NCBI RefSeq assembly: GCF_029227915.1
Contig: NC_079880.1
Coordinates: forward strand, 18,306,001-18,370,000
DNA length: 64,000 nt
Direction: 5' to 3'
Source of the DNA: Hydractinia symbiolongicarpus
Taxonomy: Eukaryota; Cnidaria; Hydrozoa; Anthoathecata; Hydractiniidae
Shown here: positions 52,129-59,769 of the stretch, one piece after another
Layout: each line of letters opens with the position of its first letter
How positions within the stretch are numbered: position 1 is the stretch's first letter
Notes under the pieces: generated by a model
Told to the model about the DNA's origin: nothing
The model's database searches: none
What the model saw: only the letters and a program-made list of their open reading frames with translations
Made by a program: the position numbers and the translations under genes

Positions 52129-52550
52129 ATGGAGAGCAAACGTTGTAGAGGATGCAAAAGACTACTTCCCCTGGATGGGTTCAAGATTAGGGGCAATAAC
52201 CGAACCAAGACCTCCTTGTCATTAATAGGGAAATTAAAAAGATTAAGCAGGATAATAATTACTTGCTTTTGCATACCCTGCTCACATACGACATTATACC
52301 CCAGTACGCCGAACTCATCGGAGAGAGCGCGGCAAAGGTACTACTAGCCAAAAGGTACCGCAATGCATTGCGGTGCCTGCAAGGAAATTTTATGTATACT
52401 CCACTACCTCTCGAAAACCAGGCTCGAAATACCAAGCTATGCCCTGCCTGCCGGGGGTCTTTGGTAAACAATCACTGGGATGTATGGATTTGTTCCGCAT
52501 GTGCCGTGATATACCCCAAGATTCACGATCGAAAGTGGTCGAACTATTGA
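52129..52550 (+). pseudogene. Third zinc-ribbon paralogue plus trailing cysteine region
   Basis: MESKRCRGCKRLLPLDGFKI (52129) repeats the opening of the two preceding genes, so three zinc-ribbon starts lie in tandem. The frame then degrades. A second frame (52263-52550) continues with YAELIGESAAKVLLAKRY and two CxxC pairs, LCPACRG and WICSACAV. That segment may belong to a separate small zinc protein. Its function is unknown. Confidence 0.45.
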
Positions 52551-52728
52551 ATAAAATGTTGGATGCTGTAAAGGACCCGCACACAGCAATCTTCACAGGG
52601 CCTACTTCTTGCGGGAAAACACAGCATGTATCGGATCTACTGGAAAATGAGTATAAAAAACACTTCCACAATATTGTCATTTTGTGTTCAACTATACGGT
52701 GGAATACAACATCCTTCATGACATGACA
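52525..52728 (+). pseudogene. A32-type genome-packaging ATPase fragment (FtsK/HerA group)
   Basis: This frame has TAIFTGPTSCGKTQHVSDLL, containing the Walker A P-loop GPTSCGKT, followed by NIVILCSTIRWN, the first strand after the P-loop typical of A32-like packaging ATPases of Mavericks, virophages and large DNA viruses. The frame stops at about 52726. The Walker B and arginine-finger regions are absent, so only the N-terminal quarter survives. The complete enzyme would pump DNA into virus-like particles. Confidence 0.75.
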
Positions 52729-52879
52729 TCCTTCTGGGGAATGTTGGGAATATCGATGTGCAGGTCTGCATTCTGGTTTATCGTAGTTGGTATGTGGGAT
52801 ATCTGAACCCTCTGTTTTCTGTCTTCGTTTCCACATAGGGATCTAGAATGGTTTCGAATGCATTCATATTTATTATATA

Positions 52880-53097
52880 GGGGAATCTTCTAATAAAATG
52901 GCTGATAATCCAGTATTTCCACGCGAAGTGGAAAAAAGGCAGGCATGATGAGGATGATAATAAAGATAACCAACAATCGACGCAACATCTCCCCGGAACG
53001 CAACAACTCCCCGGAACATCGGGACCCTCAACATCAGGACATACGGTAAGAGATGTACCTAATGAACTTGCGGGAGATAAACTAAAAAAAAGGTAAG
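52880..53097 (+). pseudogene. Short acidic Pro/Ser/Thr-rich coding remnant
   Basis: A start MADNPVFPREVEK at about 52899 passes, after a one-base shift, into WKKGRHDEDDNKDNQQSTQH and a PGTSGPSTSGH stretch ending in GDKLKKR. The composition is that of a disordered linker or the N-terminus of a structural protein. No family was recognised. Confidence 0.35.
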
Positions 53098-53131
53098 CGA
53101 TTTTTATATACATCTTATTGATAATTGGAAC

Positions 53132-53380
53132 ATGAAACCTCTGAATGAGGTTAAGATAGATATAAACGCGATTAATGGTAACTTCGAGTTTGAAGGGGAA
53201 CAGCTTTTTTTCAATGGGAGAGGGGTCGGGTTCCTAGCATTAAGTACATTATAAAATTATGGCCTTACGGCTCAAGATATCCGAGATATGGGCTTCACTA
53301 ACTATGTCACTACGCCCAACAAAATGGAAGCGGTCCGGAAACTCGCGCTAGAGTTTATGTTATTGTTATTGAGGGTGAAG
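53132..53380 (+). pseudogene. Short hypothetical remnant before coiled-coil gene
   Basis: MKPLNEVKIDINAINGNF runs to a stop at about 53252. The same frame then continues NYGLTAQDIRDMGFTNYVTT and a helical EAVRKLALEF. It looks like a small element gene with one stop. Unrecognised. Confidence 0.35.
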
Positions 53381-53406
53381 AGAAGGACCCGGGCGAGATC
53401 ATTCAG

Positions 53407-54201
53407 ATGAAAACTATATATACTATAAGGTGGGTTGTACACGATGTGGGAACCCTTACAGATGAAACTTCATTCACTAAAGTCACCGAACGCGAATTAA
53501 CTGGACTTGACCTTAATCTTCAAACCTATCAGGGTAACATTACAAGTCTAGAACATAAGATAACTTCATATAGCGATAAGATTAAGAAGGCAAAAGACAG
53601 TCTGAAACGGATCAAGGATCAGGAAGATGTGTCATACGACGGTGAGATTTCCGAAAACGCTAAAGGAGCCGTAGAAAAGCTGAAGAAAAACAATAAAAGT
53701 ATGAAGGATGGAAGGAATGCCTTACAGGAAAGGGTGAAAGAACTAAACCGTAAGATTTACAGCCAGCTGAGACATATCAAGGATACGCTATTGAAAATCT
53801 CCGGGGATAACACATTCCTGCTTGAAAAGCTTAAAATACTCTTGAAGGAGTAGGGTCTGACCATAGGTAGTTTCGTCTCCGCTATCGGTCTGCTGGTTTC
53901 TACCATTGTACTTGCCGTTACAGGAGGAAGCGCAGCGGCAGGTGGAGCAGGCGGAAGTGTGGTTGAAAAAGACTGGTGGTGAAAAAGACTGGTGGTTTTG
54001 TGGAGAAGCAACTTGAAAGGCTGGGAACGTTCCTTAAATATGTGGCAATAAAAGGCAGGTGCCGCATTACCGGGGATCATCGGTACAGTAGTCTCCTTCT
54101 TTCTGAAAGTAGCGTCAACCATCGTCGAGTATGCAGCTAGGCATCTGTACATGGCCATTGCTACAGCCTCCGGTTTTGTCGTTCTCCATATCAGGAAATA
54201 G
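53407..54201 (+). pseudogene. Coiled-coil/hydrophobic protein of element 1
   Basis: The first 148 codons are a long coiled coil (LEHKITSYSDKIKKAKDSLK) ending LLKISGDNTFLLEKLKILLK. An in-frame TAG at 53851 follows. The reading then continues GLTIGSFVSAIGLLVSTIVL, a membrane-like segment, and a Gly-rich region. Beyond a frame change lies a second hydrophobic part with VVSFFLKVAS-like and YMAIATASGFVV stretches, ending at the TAG 54199-54201. An equivalent gene lies in element 2 at 63280-63984. The shared architecture suggests a conserved virion or membrane-active component. No named family was recognised. Confidence 0.6.
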
Positions 54202-54209
54202 TTCTATTT
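54196..54209. terminator. Minimal palindrome at convergent stop codons
   Basis: AAATAG and CTATTT face each other across two bases. Both halves contain the stop codons of the convergent genes, so the palindrome may be a by-product of their position. Confidence 0.3.
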
Positions 54210-55210
54210 TTTAAGCCAGATGTAAGCGATTATTAGGCCTACTCCTGTCGCGATCAGCAATAGGCTTGTTATTTAAATCAATCCGGATACCAATGATTAC
54301 ATTGGTGGGCGCGATCACAATGTTGTTGTTATGCCCTTCAATTTTGTCTATCCTAAGTTTCATATTGGAAGGTAGCATGTACACGCTATGCATAACAGCA
54401 AAATTTACAGGAGTTCGGGCATATTGCAGCACCTTTTGGAATTGGGTGATATCATGGCCTACATTCTCCTTACGTTGTACCATGGCTTCAAATTTTTGTA
54501 GCAAAATCTGCTTTGTCGAGTAGCTGTCTGCACCGGACCCGATTAAGGATGCCTTGGCACTTGCTTGTGATCCCAGCAATAAGACCACGTAAACCCAGAT
54601 ACTTTCGCTTAGCTTGGTCAGACGTTCCGACGTTAGGCCTTGGCTCGTTGGCATGATGAATTTGGCCCAATCGCCGTCAACCAAAGGCCACCACGATCCA
54701 TTGGTTAGTGATGACATGACAGCATTGCATTTGTACAAAGCATTAGGATCTGCACCATACTCGCAACATACCTGTGCATATCCCGAGGTGGAATAGGGGT
54801 TTTTATACTGCGAGAACCCATCATCATACGACATGGGAACCTTCATTCTTGCCAGAACACGACGCATGTGGTAGTAGACGTGGAATTTTGAAGATCGAAT
54901 TGATAATGGGTACGGAACCCGTCATGTGCTTGGCACAGATGCCTAATGCGGTAGTTGCGCAATGGGTGGAAAAAATTACCTGAATGTTCCAATAGCCCAA
55001 CGCCTGTCCTGCCCACCACAGTTGAACGGGGTCATCAAGGTAGGTTGTTGGAACTTTGATGGCATACTTTGTAAACTCAGGGAATGCCACAGAAATATGC
55101 GAGTCCGTCGATACGTACAGGTCCTGATGCTCCAAGTTGGTTACACTAAGTGGCCACTCTTTCCTGTTACTTTTGTACCTTGCCCTAGGGTTGTATGAGT
55201 ATATATTCAA
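54204..55210 (-). pseudogene. C-tail-anchored protein of element 1, frameshifted
   Basis: Starts MNIYSYNPRARYKSNRKE at 55210 and runs 128 codons to a frame change near 54840, then continues with MSYDDGFSQYKNPYSTSGYA and WWPLVDGDWAKFIMP. A Ser/Ala-rich helical part and a beta-rich part (VYMLPSNMKLRIDKIEG) follow. After a last shift it ends in a single membrane span, LLLIATGVGLIIAYIWLKK, next to the stop TAG at 54204. Its total is about 335 residues. The same gene lies in element 2 (62034-63248). A C-terminal membrane anchor on a large soluble ectodomain could fit a virion surface or internal-membrane protein. It is not recognisable as a double-jelly-roll capsid from sequence alone. Confidence 0.65.
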
Positions 55211-55228
55211 CTTTGTTTTAAAACAAAG
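55211..55228. promoter_or_regulatory. Perfect 18-bp palindrome between divergent genes
   Basis: CTTTGTTTTAAAACAAAG fills the whole gap between the start codon at 55210 (minus) and the ATG at 55230 (plus). The equivalent 17-bp gap in element 2 (62017-62033) is also palindrome-like (TTTCTTAAAAGAAAG). A TTTTAAAA core suits a bidirectional TATA-like promoter. Confidence 0.55.
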
Positions 55229-55229
55229 G

Positions 55230-55806
55230 ATGAAACAACTCTATATTACTGATATAGAAACAGGATAGGGACAGGATACGAGAATTGCCTTGAAATCGAT
55301 AACTTGCATGGCTGAACCTGTACAGCAATAACGACTTCACGATCCGGAAAGTTGTTCCCGACCAGAGAGTGAGTCGTATCGAGATCATGAACGGTTTGTA
55401 CAGGATAGAGGATATCGTGACTATCGTCAACTCTCAGGCAGAGAACAATATTAAACTGTTTGTCTTGAAAAATGGACTCCGTGTCAGTGACGGGTATACG
55501 GTGGTGATTCATAGACCCCTGCTGGAGCTTTTGGGCCTACCCTACGACCCCGCAAAAAAGTACTACACGAGCGGTGACCACGATGCCTATTATAGGACCG
55601 ACGTGTATCAAAGATTGAGACTCGTTTGTCCGCAATTAGATAAAGACGACTGCCTACTGGATGGTAAAAAGTCTAAAATTCTGGGCTTCCGTTTACCTCT
55701 CCCTGAAAGGTTTGACTGACCGTCTGGAGTTCATGTTAACGTACGTCTACCAAAATGAAAAGAACGTTTCGTTCACCGGCCTTACGATGCATTTGCTGAT
55801 AGATTA
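55230..55806 (+). pseudogene. Conserved Maverick protein, possible minor capsid/penton-type
   Basis: Starts MKQLYITDIET, has an early stop and frame change, then LYSNNDFTIRKVVPDQ-like sequence, RIEIMNGLYRIEDIVTIVNS, LFVLKNGLRV, and ELLGLPYDPAKKYY. The end carries RLRLVCPQLDKDDCLLDGKK. The signature NDF..rieI..G.Y.ie.l...iN followed by LLGL and a cysteine/LDGK region is one seen in many invertebrate Maverick structural genes. The order and predominantly beta pattern suggest a virion component, by inference. The copy in element 2 is at 61352-62016. It is broken at least twice here, near 55268 and 55675. Confidence 0.6.
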
Positions 55807-56472
55807 AAGGTGAGCGATATCAGCAAACTGTGTCCGAGTTTGCCGAGTGCACCTGCGCAAGGCGCCGATATGCAGGAGGAAAGCCAGATTTACAGACTCA
55901 AAAAAATTGATGATATTAAAAAATACCTGCAAAACGAGATCAAGTAGCGACACAAGCTTGCGAAGAAGTTTAAGATGCATGGGAAGTGGGTATGCTTCTG
56001 TGACCACGGACTGCTTGGTGTGAGCGTAATTACATCTGGGCTTGGTATTGGGGCCATAGCCTCGGGTCTAGGGTTACCCCTTGCTATAGCGATGGGAGGG
56101 CTCACGATTGCAGCTAGAATAGGGCAGGCAGGCCTTAGAAATGCTTCAAAAAGGCTTGGGGTTAGGGGCAGGAAGCGTGAGGGTATCAGGCTACTTGCCG
56201 AAAGTAAATTAAACTCTATCGTCGACCTTATTAGCAAGGCAATGGAAAACGGTGTGACTAGTGACTACAATTACAGCCTGATTAGTAGGGAAAAGGAAAG
56301 GTATATGCTGTTAAAGGAACAGATGCGCCAACGCTTTAATCGGATCGTGAATAGCATCAACGAACAAGAGCGTGCCCAGCTAGTTGCGAAAGGCCGGGAT
56401 GAGGGCAGGAAAGAGATGCAAGATGAAATTTTTAAAAAAGTTCCACCTGCGCAGTATGTAAGCGGTGCCTAG
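55807..56472 (+). pseudogene. Gly-rich double-hydrophobic protein of element 1
   Basis: The first part (KLCPSLPSAPAQGAD, then IYRLKKIDDIKKYLQ) ends at a TAG near 55945. The frame then runs open from 55975 for 165 codons: VSVITSGLGIGAIASGLGLP and AIAMGGLTIAARIG form two hydrophobic Gly-rich segments, followed by a basic and helical tail (ESKLNSIVDLISKAME, REKERYMLLKEQMRQRF, INEQERAQLVAKGRDEGR). The second copy is at 60710-61349. Such a hairpin of small hydrophobic helices could be membrane-active, for example in entry or assembly. This is inference from composition. Confidence 0.6.
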
Positions 56473-56502
56473 AGTCTCCACCTGAGTATAAGTCTTAATT
56501 TG

Positions 56503-56539
56503 GTATATTTTGTAGGTCATACAAGACCTATAAAATATA
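56503..56539. terminator. Hairpin between convergent genes, about 15-bp arms
   Basis: GTATATTTTGTAGGTC (56503-56518) pairs with GACCTATAAAATATA (56525-56539) around a 6-nt loop with one mismatch. It lies exactly between the stop of the Gly-rich gene (56472) and the stop of the minus-strand gene (56545). Confidence 0.65.
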
Positions 56540-56544
56540 TGGTT

Positions 56545-57120
56545 TTAATCCTCGCCCAGCAACCATTCCTTCTTAAAGTCCTTATATCGACATTCTGTGA
56601 TGTGTACCTGAGGGTAGTAGTTTTTACCTTGCACATACACCGATGAAATAGCCAGGATGGCACTGGCTTGGCAGGGCTCATCATGGAGTACCGGCATACC
56701 ATAGAATTTAGTCGTGATTGCATCCTTGTAGTATTTAAGCTTGGCGTTGACATAACGGTCCTTTTTCACAGGCTCCGTCGTCAATTCAGAAATCAACAAC
56801 TCAATCTTGGACCAGATTTGACGATACTTTGCAATCCAATCGGGGTACTTTTCAAAATCAAGACTCATTGCCAGTACTGCATTGGCGTTGTACCGGGTGA
56901 CGCCATGTGGGGAGTAGATTTTTGGTGTTTTTACCTTGAGGGCTACCACAATGTCCCATGTATGGTATCCTACTATACATCGTTGATCCTTATCCCCGTT
57001 AGCAGGAATGGGATCCGACACTGTCAGGTAGTCCGCTTTGATATCATTGATGTTCGTAAAGGTAGCAGCAAATGAGTGAAAAATTTTAGTGTTGACAATT
57101 TCTTCTTCAAATTTTAGCAT
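56545..57120 (-). CDS. Conserved 191-aa protein, possible ssDNA-binding protein (element 1)
   Basis: This is the best-preserved gene of element 1: 191 codons without interruption, from MLKFEEEIVNTKIFHSF to KKEWLLGED. The middle has SDPIPANGDKDQRCIVGYH, then VALKVKTPKIYSPHGVTRYN and the end AILAISSVYVQGKNYYPQVH with ITECRYKDF. The paralogue in element 2 (59770-60358) conserves SDSIQANKGKDERFVVGY and the rest of the order, and ends in an acidic tail. A compact beta-rich body with an acidic C-terminus is the build of viral single-stranded DNA-binding (OB-fold) proteins. That identity is inferred and needs structure prediction. Confidence 0.6.
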   Translation of the reverse strand: MLKFEEEIVNTKIFHSFAATFTNINDIKADYLTVSDPIPANGDKDQRCIVGYHTWDIVVALKVKTPKIYSPHGVTRYNANAVLAMSLDFEKYPDWIAKYRQIWSKIELLISELTTEPVKKDRYVNAKLKYYKDAITTKFYGMPVLHDEPCQASAILAISSVYVQGKNYYPQVHITECRYKDFKKEWLLGED

Positions 57121-57305
57121 CTTGTTTTATTGAATGTTTAAACGACTGCAGAGAATTGCATGTCATCGTACATAAGCAGTCACCCCTATTATATGTAATA
57201 TGTTCATGGTAGCAGCACCAGCATAACATTTTACCGCTTACCACAAACCTACGTCCACAGGTGCACCTGTCGTACGCATCCAACATACGTTCACAGTTGT
57301 TTCAA
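57110..57305 (-). pseudogene. Small cysteine-rich protein, start lost
   Basis: The minus frame carries MLDAYDRCTCGRRF, then KMLCWCCYHEH and ITYNRGDCLCTM. It matches in order and spacing the intact 53-aa cysteine protein of element 2 (59581-59742). A normal start is missing, and the frame overlaps the start of the next gene by a few bases. Probable zinc-binding role. Confidence 0.5.
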
Positions 57306-57314
57306 TGCTCCATT

Positions 57315-57534
57315 TTATTTATCACAGTTACAAGGACGATCATCTTCTAAGTCATCAAGACGTTCCCTCAAAAGCCTCGAATGTCTCATCCATTCATTCA
57401 TTCACCCTCCACTTTGATTTTTCTAATGCCAGTGCCAACGCTACCAGTGGTAGGGAGATACAAACGCCAGCCATAAAAATACCGGCTACCGCACTTCCAA
57501 ATATATTAAATTTTGCTTGACAGCTGACGCACAT
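57315..57534 (-). pseudogene. Small single-span membrane protein, frameshifted
   Basis: ATG at 57534 opens MCVSCQAKFNIFGSAVAG and a hydrophobic span IFMAGVCISLPLVALALAL, then KSKWRVNE and, after a shift in an (GAAT)n run, RHSRLLRERLDDLEDDRP ending in CNCDK at 57315. It was too short to appear as one open frame. Both ends carry Cys pairs. Unrecognised family, perhaps a virion membrane peptide. Confidence 0.45.
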
Positions 57535-57543
57535 TTATTTAGT

Positions 57544-57566
57544 ATCTTACAACAAGATTGTAAGAT
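57544..57566. terminator. Intergenic hairpin, 9-bp perfect arms
   Basis: ATCTTACAA (57544-57552) and TTGTAAGAT (57558-57566) around CAAGA. It lies 10 bp upstream of the small membrane gene and downstream of the repeat gene, both on the minus strand. Confidence 0.6.
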
Positions 57567-57589
57567 GACTTATTTCACATGTTGTCGCG

Positions 57590-57916
57590 CATGTCTCGCT
57601 ACACATATTTGAGCACTTCGGGATCCTTTTCAACGGCTTTATTGCACATGTCTTGTGTTTTGAACCAGTCCGATACATATTGGAGCATTTAGGTTTTTTT
57701 TTCAACAGCCCCATTGCACATGTCTTGCGCCCTGAGATGATCCGGCATATATATGAATATATGGGGATGTTTTACATGTCCTGCGTCTTGAACTTGTTGG
57801 GGACATGCTCGAGCACCCACGGCTGCTTTTCAACAGCTTTATTACACATGTCTTGCGTTTTGAAACAACTCATTTATTATAGTATTATCCTACAAAGTCT
57901 GAAGATTGTAGAGTAA
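57590..57916 (-). pseudogene. DUF4116-like repeat protein remnant
   Basis: On the minus strand about four imperfect repeats of roughly 25-30 codons share K-TQDMCNKAVEK, PWVLEHVPN and similar blocks, scattered over frames (for example near 57850, 57760, 57690 and 57620). The pattern matches the short DUF4116-type helical repeats found in many protists and invertebrate mobile elements. It is truncated and out of frame. In such elements the role of these repeat proteins is unknown. Confidence 0.55.
57890..57911. terminator. Short hairpin near right end of element 1
   Basis: CTACAA (57890-57895) and TTGTAG (57906-57911) across 10 nt. It shares the TTGTA core with the other intergenic hairpins but its arms are only 6 bp. 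Confidence 0.35.
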
Positions 57917-57935
57917 GTTTGGAATTTCCCTTTTT

Positions 57936-58098
57936 TACTCCGCGTGCGTTGATTTTTTTAAGATTATTAGCGGAATTTTGTGCAATGAGGCGTGACGAAA
58001 AGTTGTGACGTCACAAGTGAAATTGTGTATGATATTTTTTATGAGAGTTTGACCGTGTTTTTTTGGAAAAGTGTGGTTATTGTGACACCCTTAACTAG
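57936..58098. repeat. Right terminal inverted repeat of element 1
   Basis: Reverse complement of 47711-47872 with scattered substitutions. The insertion GTGACGTCACAA at about 58003-58014 contains the TGACGTCA palindrome. Divergence between the two ends indicates age. Confidence 0.9.
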
Positions 58099-58768
58099 CT
58101 GTTACTAAAACCTGCAGATTCATGAACTCGCGCTATTCAATTTAAATTTCACAGGTCTGGATTTATTTTGCGGCCGCATTTTATCCGCTTTCATATTATG
58201 CGGTCGGGCTTTATAAATATTTCTGGTCCTTAATTTTGCTTACAGAACACAAATAAACGTTGTTCGCATATTTTTCTTCCATGATGGTTAGGATGGAGAC
58301 GTTACTACAGAGTAACGCAACTGGCGATTTAGAGGACCTTATAGTTTATTATCACGAGGTTCGTCCAACATTTTAATACAAAGAGAATTGCTCAATAATA
58401 TCCTCGTATCACAGTTTCAAAAGTACTACGAATTTAATCATAAAAAATGTGTTGCTTCGGCTACCATCTTTCATAGTCTGTATGTATTCCAAACAAAGTA
58501 GATATTAACAGATGCCGTACTCATACCCTCATATCCGTGTGTATAACAGTATTAAAAATTAAGTCCTTTTTAAAGAATAAAGGAGTATCAGCAAACGATT
58601 TAAAAGACATCATTATCTTGTATTGGGTCAGTCATTATTTACCTACCACGGCAGAAAACTACAGAACATAAATGTACAAAGCACGAAAAAAAACGTGTTA
58701 CATTTCATAAAAATATCAAAAAAACATTTAATGTATAACTATCTTGGTACAGTCCATTGTTGGTTTGT
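58099..58768. other. Spacer between the two Maverick elements
   Basis: AT-rich host-like sequence without a recognised gene. Confidence 0.4.
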
Positions 58769-59134
58769 TCACTTATTGAAGTCATTGCTAGCTCCCTTTG
58801 GCTTGTTAAGGTTCGGTGCTTTTACGCAATCATCCAGAGTTTTTCTTGCTTCGACCAGCATCGGATGGTTATTGATTAATTCATTTGCACCTTTGATCGT
58901 GTCTTCACATGCTCCTCTTGCTTTATCACATTCACCTTCAGAAAGAAGGCAACAGGATAACATTATCTTCACATAGAACTCGCACTTCGCTTTTTCATGG
59001 TAAGTGCGAAGATTGATCACGTGGTTCTGTTTATACAACAAGTAGTAGTAGGGAGTGATTATAGGTACTTTTTTCTCCTTCCACATCTTTACCCCCAAAA
59101 ACCCCGCTTCCACCACTTCCACCACCACCTCCAT
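58769..59134 (-). CDS. Hypothetical ORF between Maverick elements
   Basis: A 121-codon frame ends GASNDFNK at 58769. Its second half looks protein-like and helical (YHEKAKCEFYVKIMLSCCLL, GECDKARGACEDTI, VEARKTLDDCV), with paired cysteines. An alternative first exon in another frame starts MTSGLPILDGGGGGSGG at 59159 with a possible donor GTACCT at 59068, and CAG at 59027 is a possible acceptor. The phases of these two do not match, so the splice model is unproven. A GCATGCGCAATAGCG sequence near 59200 resembles an NRF1-type promoter site, which favours a small host gene here. Function unknown. Confidence 0.35.
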   Translation of the reverse strand: MEVVVEVVEAGFLGVKMWKEKKVPIITPYYYLLYKQNHVINLRTYHEKAKCEFYVKIMLSCCLLSEGECDKARGACEDTIKGANELINNHPMLVEARKTLDDCVKAPNLNKPKGASNDFNK

Positions 59135-59326
59135 CCAAAATCGGTAAACCCGACGTCATCCGAAAATAAAATCCGAGAAATACCGATTCCGATAATACGC
59201 ATGCGCAATAGCGACTAAAGGAAATAATGCTGACATCAACAAAAAAATAGAATTGAATAAGGGAAATTCCCCAATTATTCAAATATATTGGCCAAAGGCC
59301 ATGTCTGAGTACATACAAAAGCCATA

Positions 59327-59560
59327 ATGTCTGATAAATTTTCAAAAGCCGTGCTTGACAAAGCGAAAACATTTTATACTACTGCACTCCAGGCCATGTC
59401 TGAGTATGTGCAGGAACCATCGGAGCAAAACCTGTACACATTCTACAGGTGCGGTAGTCAAAATATTTCATCGGCGGCTAAACAAGTAAGGTCATACGAT
59501 GAGGGAACTTTGGTATTTAACACGTGTGTGAAATGCGGGAATACATGGCGGGATGGATAG
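59327..59560 (+). CDS. TFIIS-like zinc-ribbon protein, 77 aa
   Basis: MSDKFSKAVLDKAKTFYTTA forms a short helical lead. The C-terminal half reads FYRCGSQNISSAAKQVRSYD and EGTLVFNTCVKCGNTWRDG, closely following the TFIIS/RPB9 zinc ribbon, including the RSxDEG stretch where TFIIS carries its Asp-Glu pair that inserts into the RNA polymerase active site, and the terminal CxxC-x-x-x-W. Only one cysteine is visible in the first knuckle, where two are usual. TFIIS-like proteins restart arrested RNA polymerase and are common in large DNA viruses. It is intact, and first in the element 2 gene row. Confidence 0.7.
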   Translation: MSDKFSKAVLDKAKTFYTTALQAMSEYVQEPSEQNLYTFYRCGSQNISSAAKQVRSYDEGTLVFNTCVKCGNTWRDG

Positions 59561-59580
59561 ATCATAGAATTTGAATAAAT

Positions 59581-59742
59581 GACTGAGTATTGTGATGAAT
59601 GTGGGATTGATCTTGATAAATATGACAGATGCGAGAAGTGTGGACGGAGGCTAATCATAAAAGGAAGGGTGCTCTGTTGGCAACACTATATTATGTATGT
59701 GACATACAATGGTGGGTGGTGTACTTGTGAAAATTCCTAGTT
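59581..59742 (+). CDS. Small cysteine-rich (zinc-binding) protein, 53 aa
   Basis: ATG at 59581 opens a frame of 53 codons: MTEYCDECGIDLDKYDRC, then EKCGRRLIIKGRVLCWQHY and GGWCTCENS. Two CxxC pairs near the N-terminus and further Cys/His residues suggest a zinc-binding fold. The decayed counterpart in element 1 is at 57110-57305 and conserves DRC..CGRR and LCW. It lies 20 bp after the TFIIS-like gene and 27 bp before the next, so it is probably part of a compact gene row. Function unknown. Confidence 0.5.
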
Positions 59743-59769
59743 GGGGGTTCAATTTCCATAAATAAAGGG

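Larger units (their letters stand above)
47711..58098. mobile_element. Maverick/Polinton-like element 1, complete between TIRs, 10.4 kb
   Basis: Inverted terminal repeats of about 160 bp bound the unit. The left begins AGCTAGTTTAGGGTGTCAC and the right ends GTGACACCCTTAACTAGCT. Inside are a protein-primed-type DNA polymerase B relic, HNH-like and A32-ATPase fragments and a block of structural-type genes, which is the gene kit of Mavericks/Polintons, virus-derived self-synthesising transposons. G+C content and codon use are higher than in the surrounding AT-rich host DNA. Nearly every gene is disrupted by frameshifts or stops, so it is an old inactive copy. The flanks GTTGC and GTTAC may be a decayed target duplication (Polintons usually give 6 bp). 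Confidence 0.85.

Noticed and set aside
56668-57075. 135-codon plus-strand frame
   Set aside because: It is the antisense shadow of the well-conserved minus-strand 191-aa gene, which has a paralogue in element 2.
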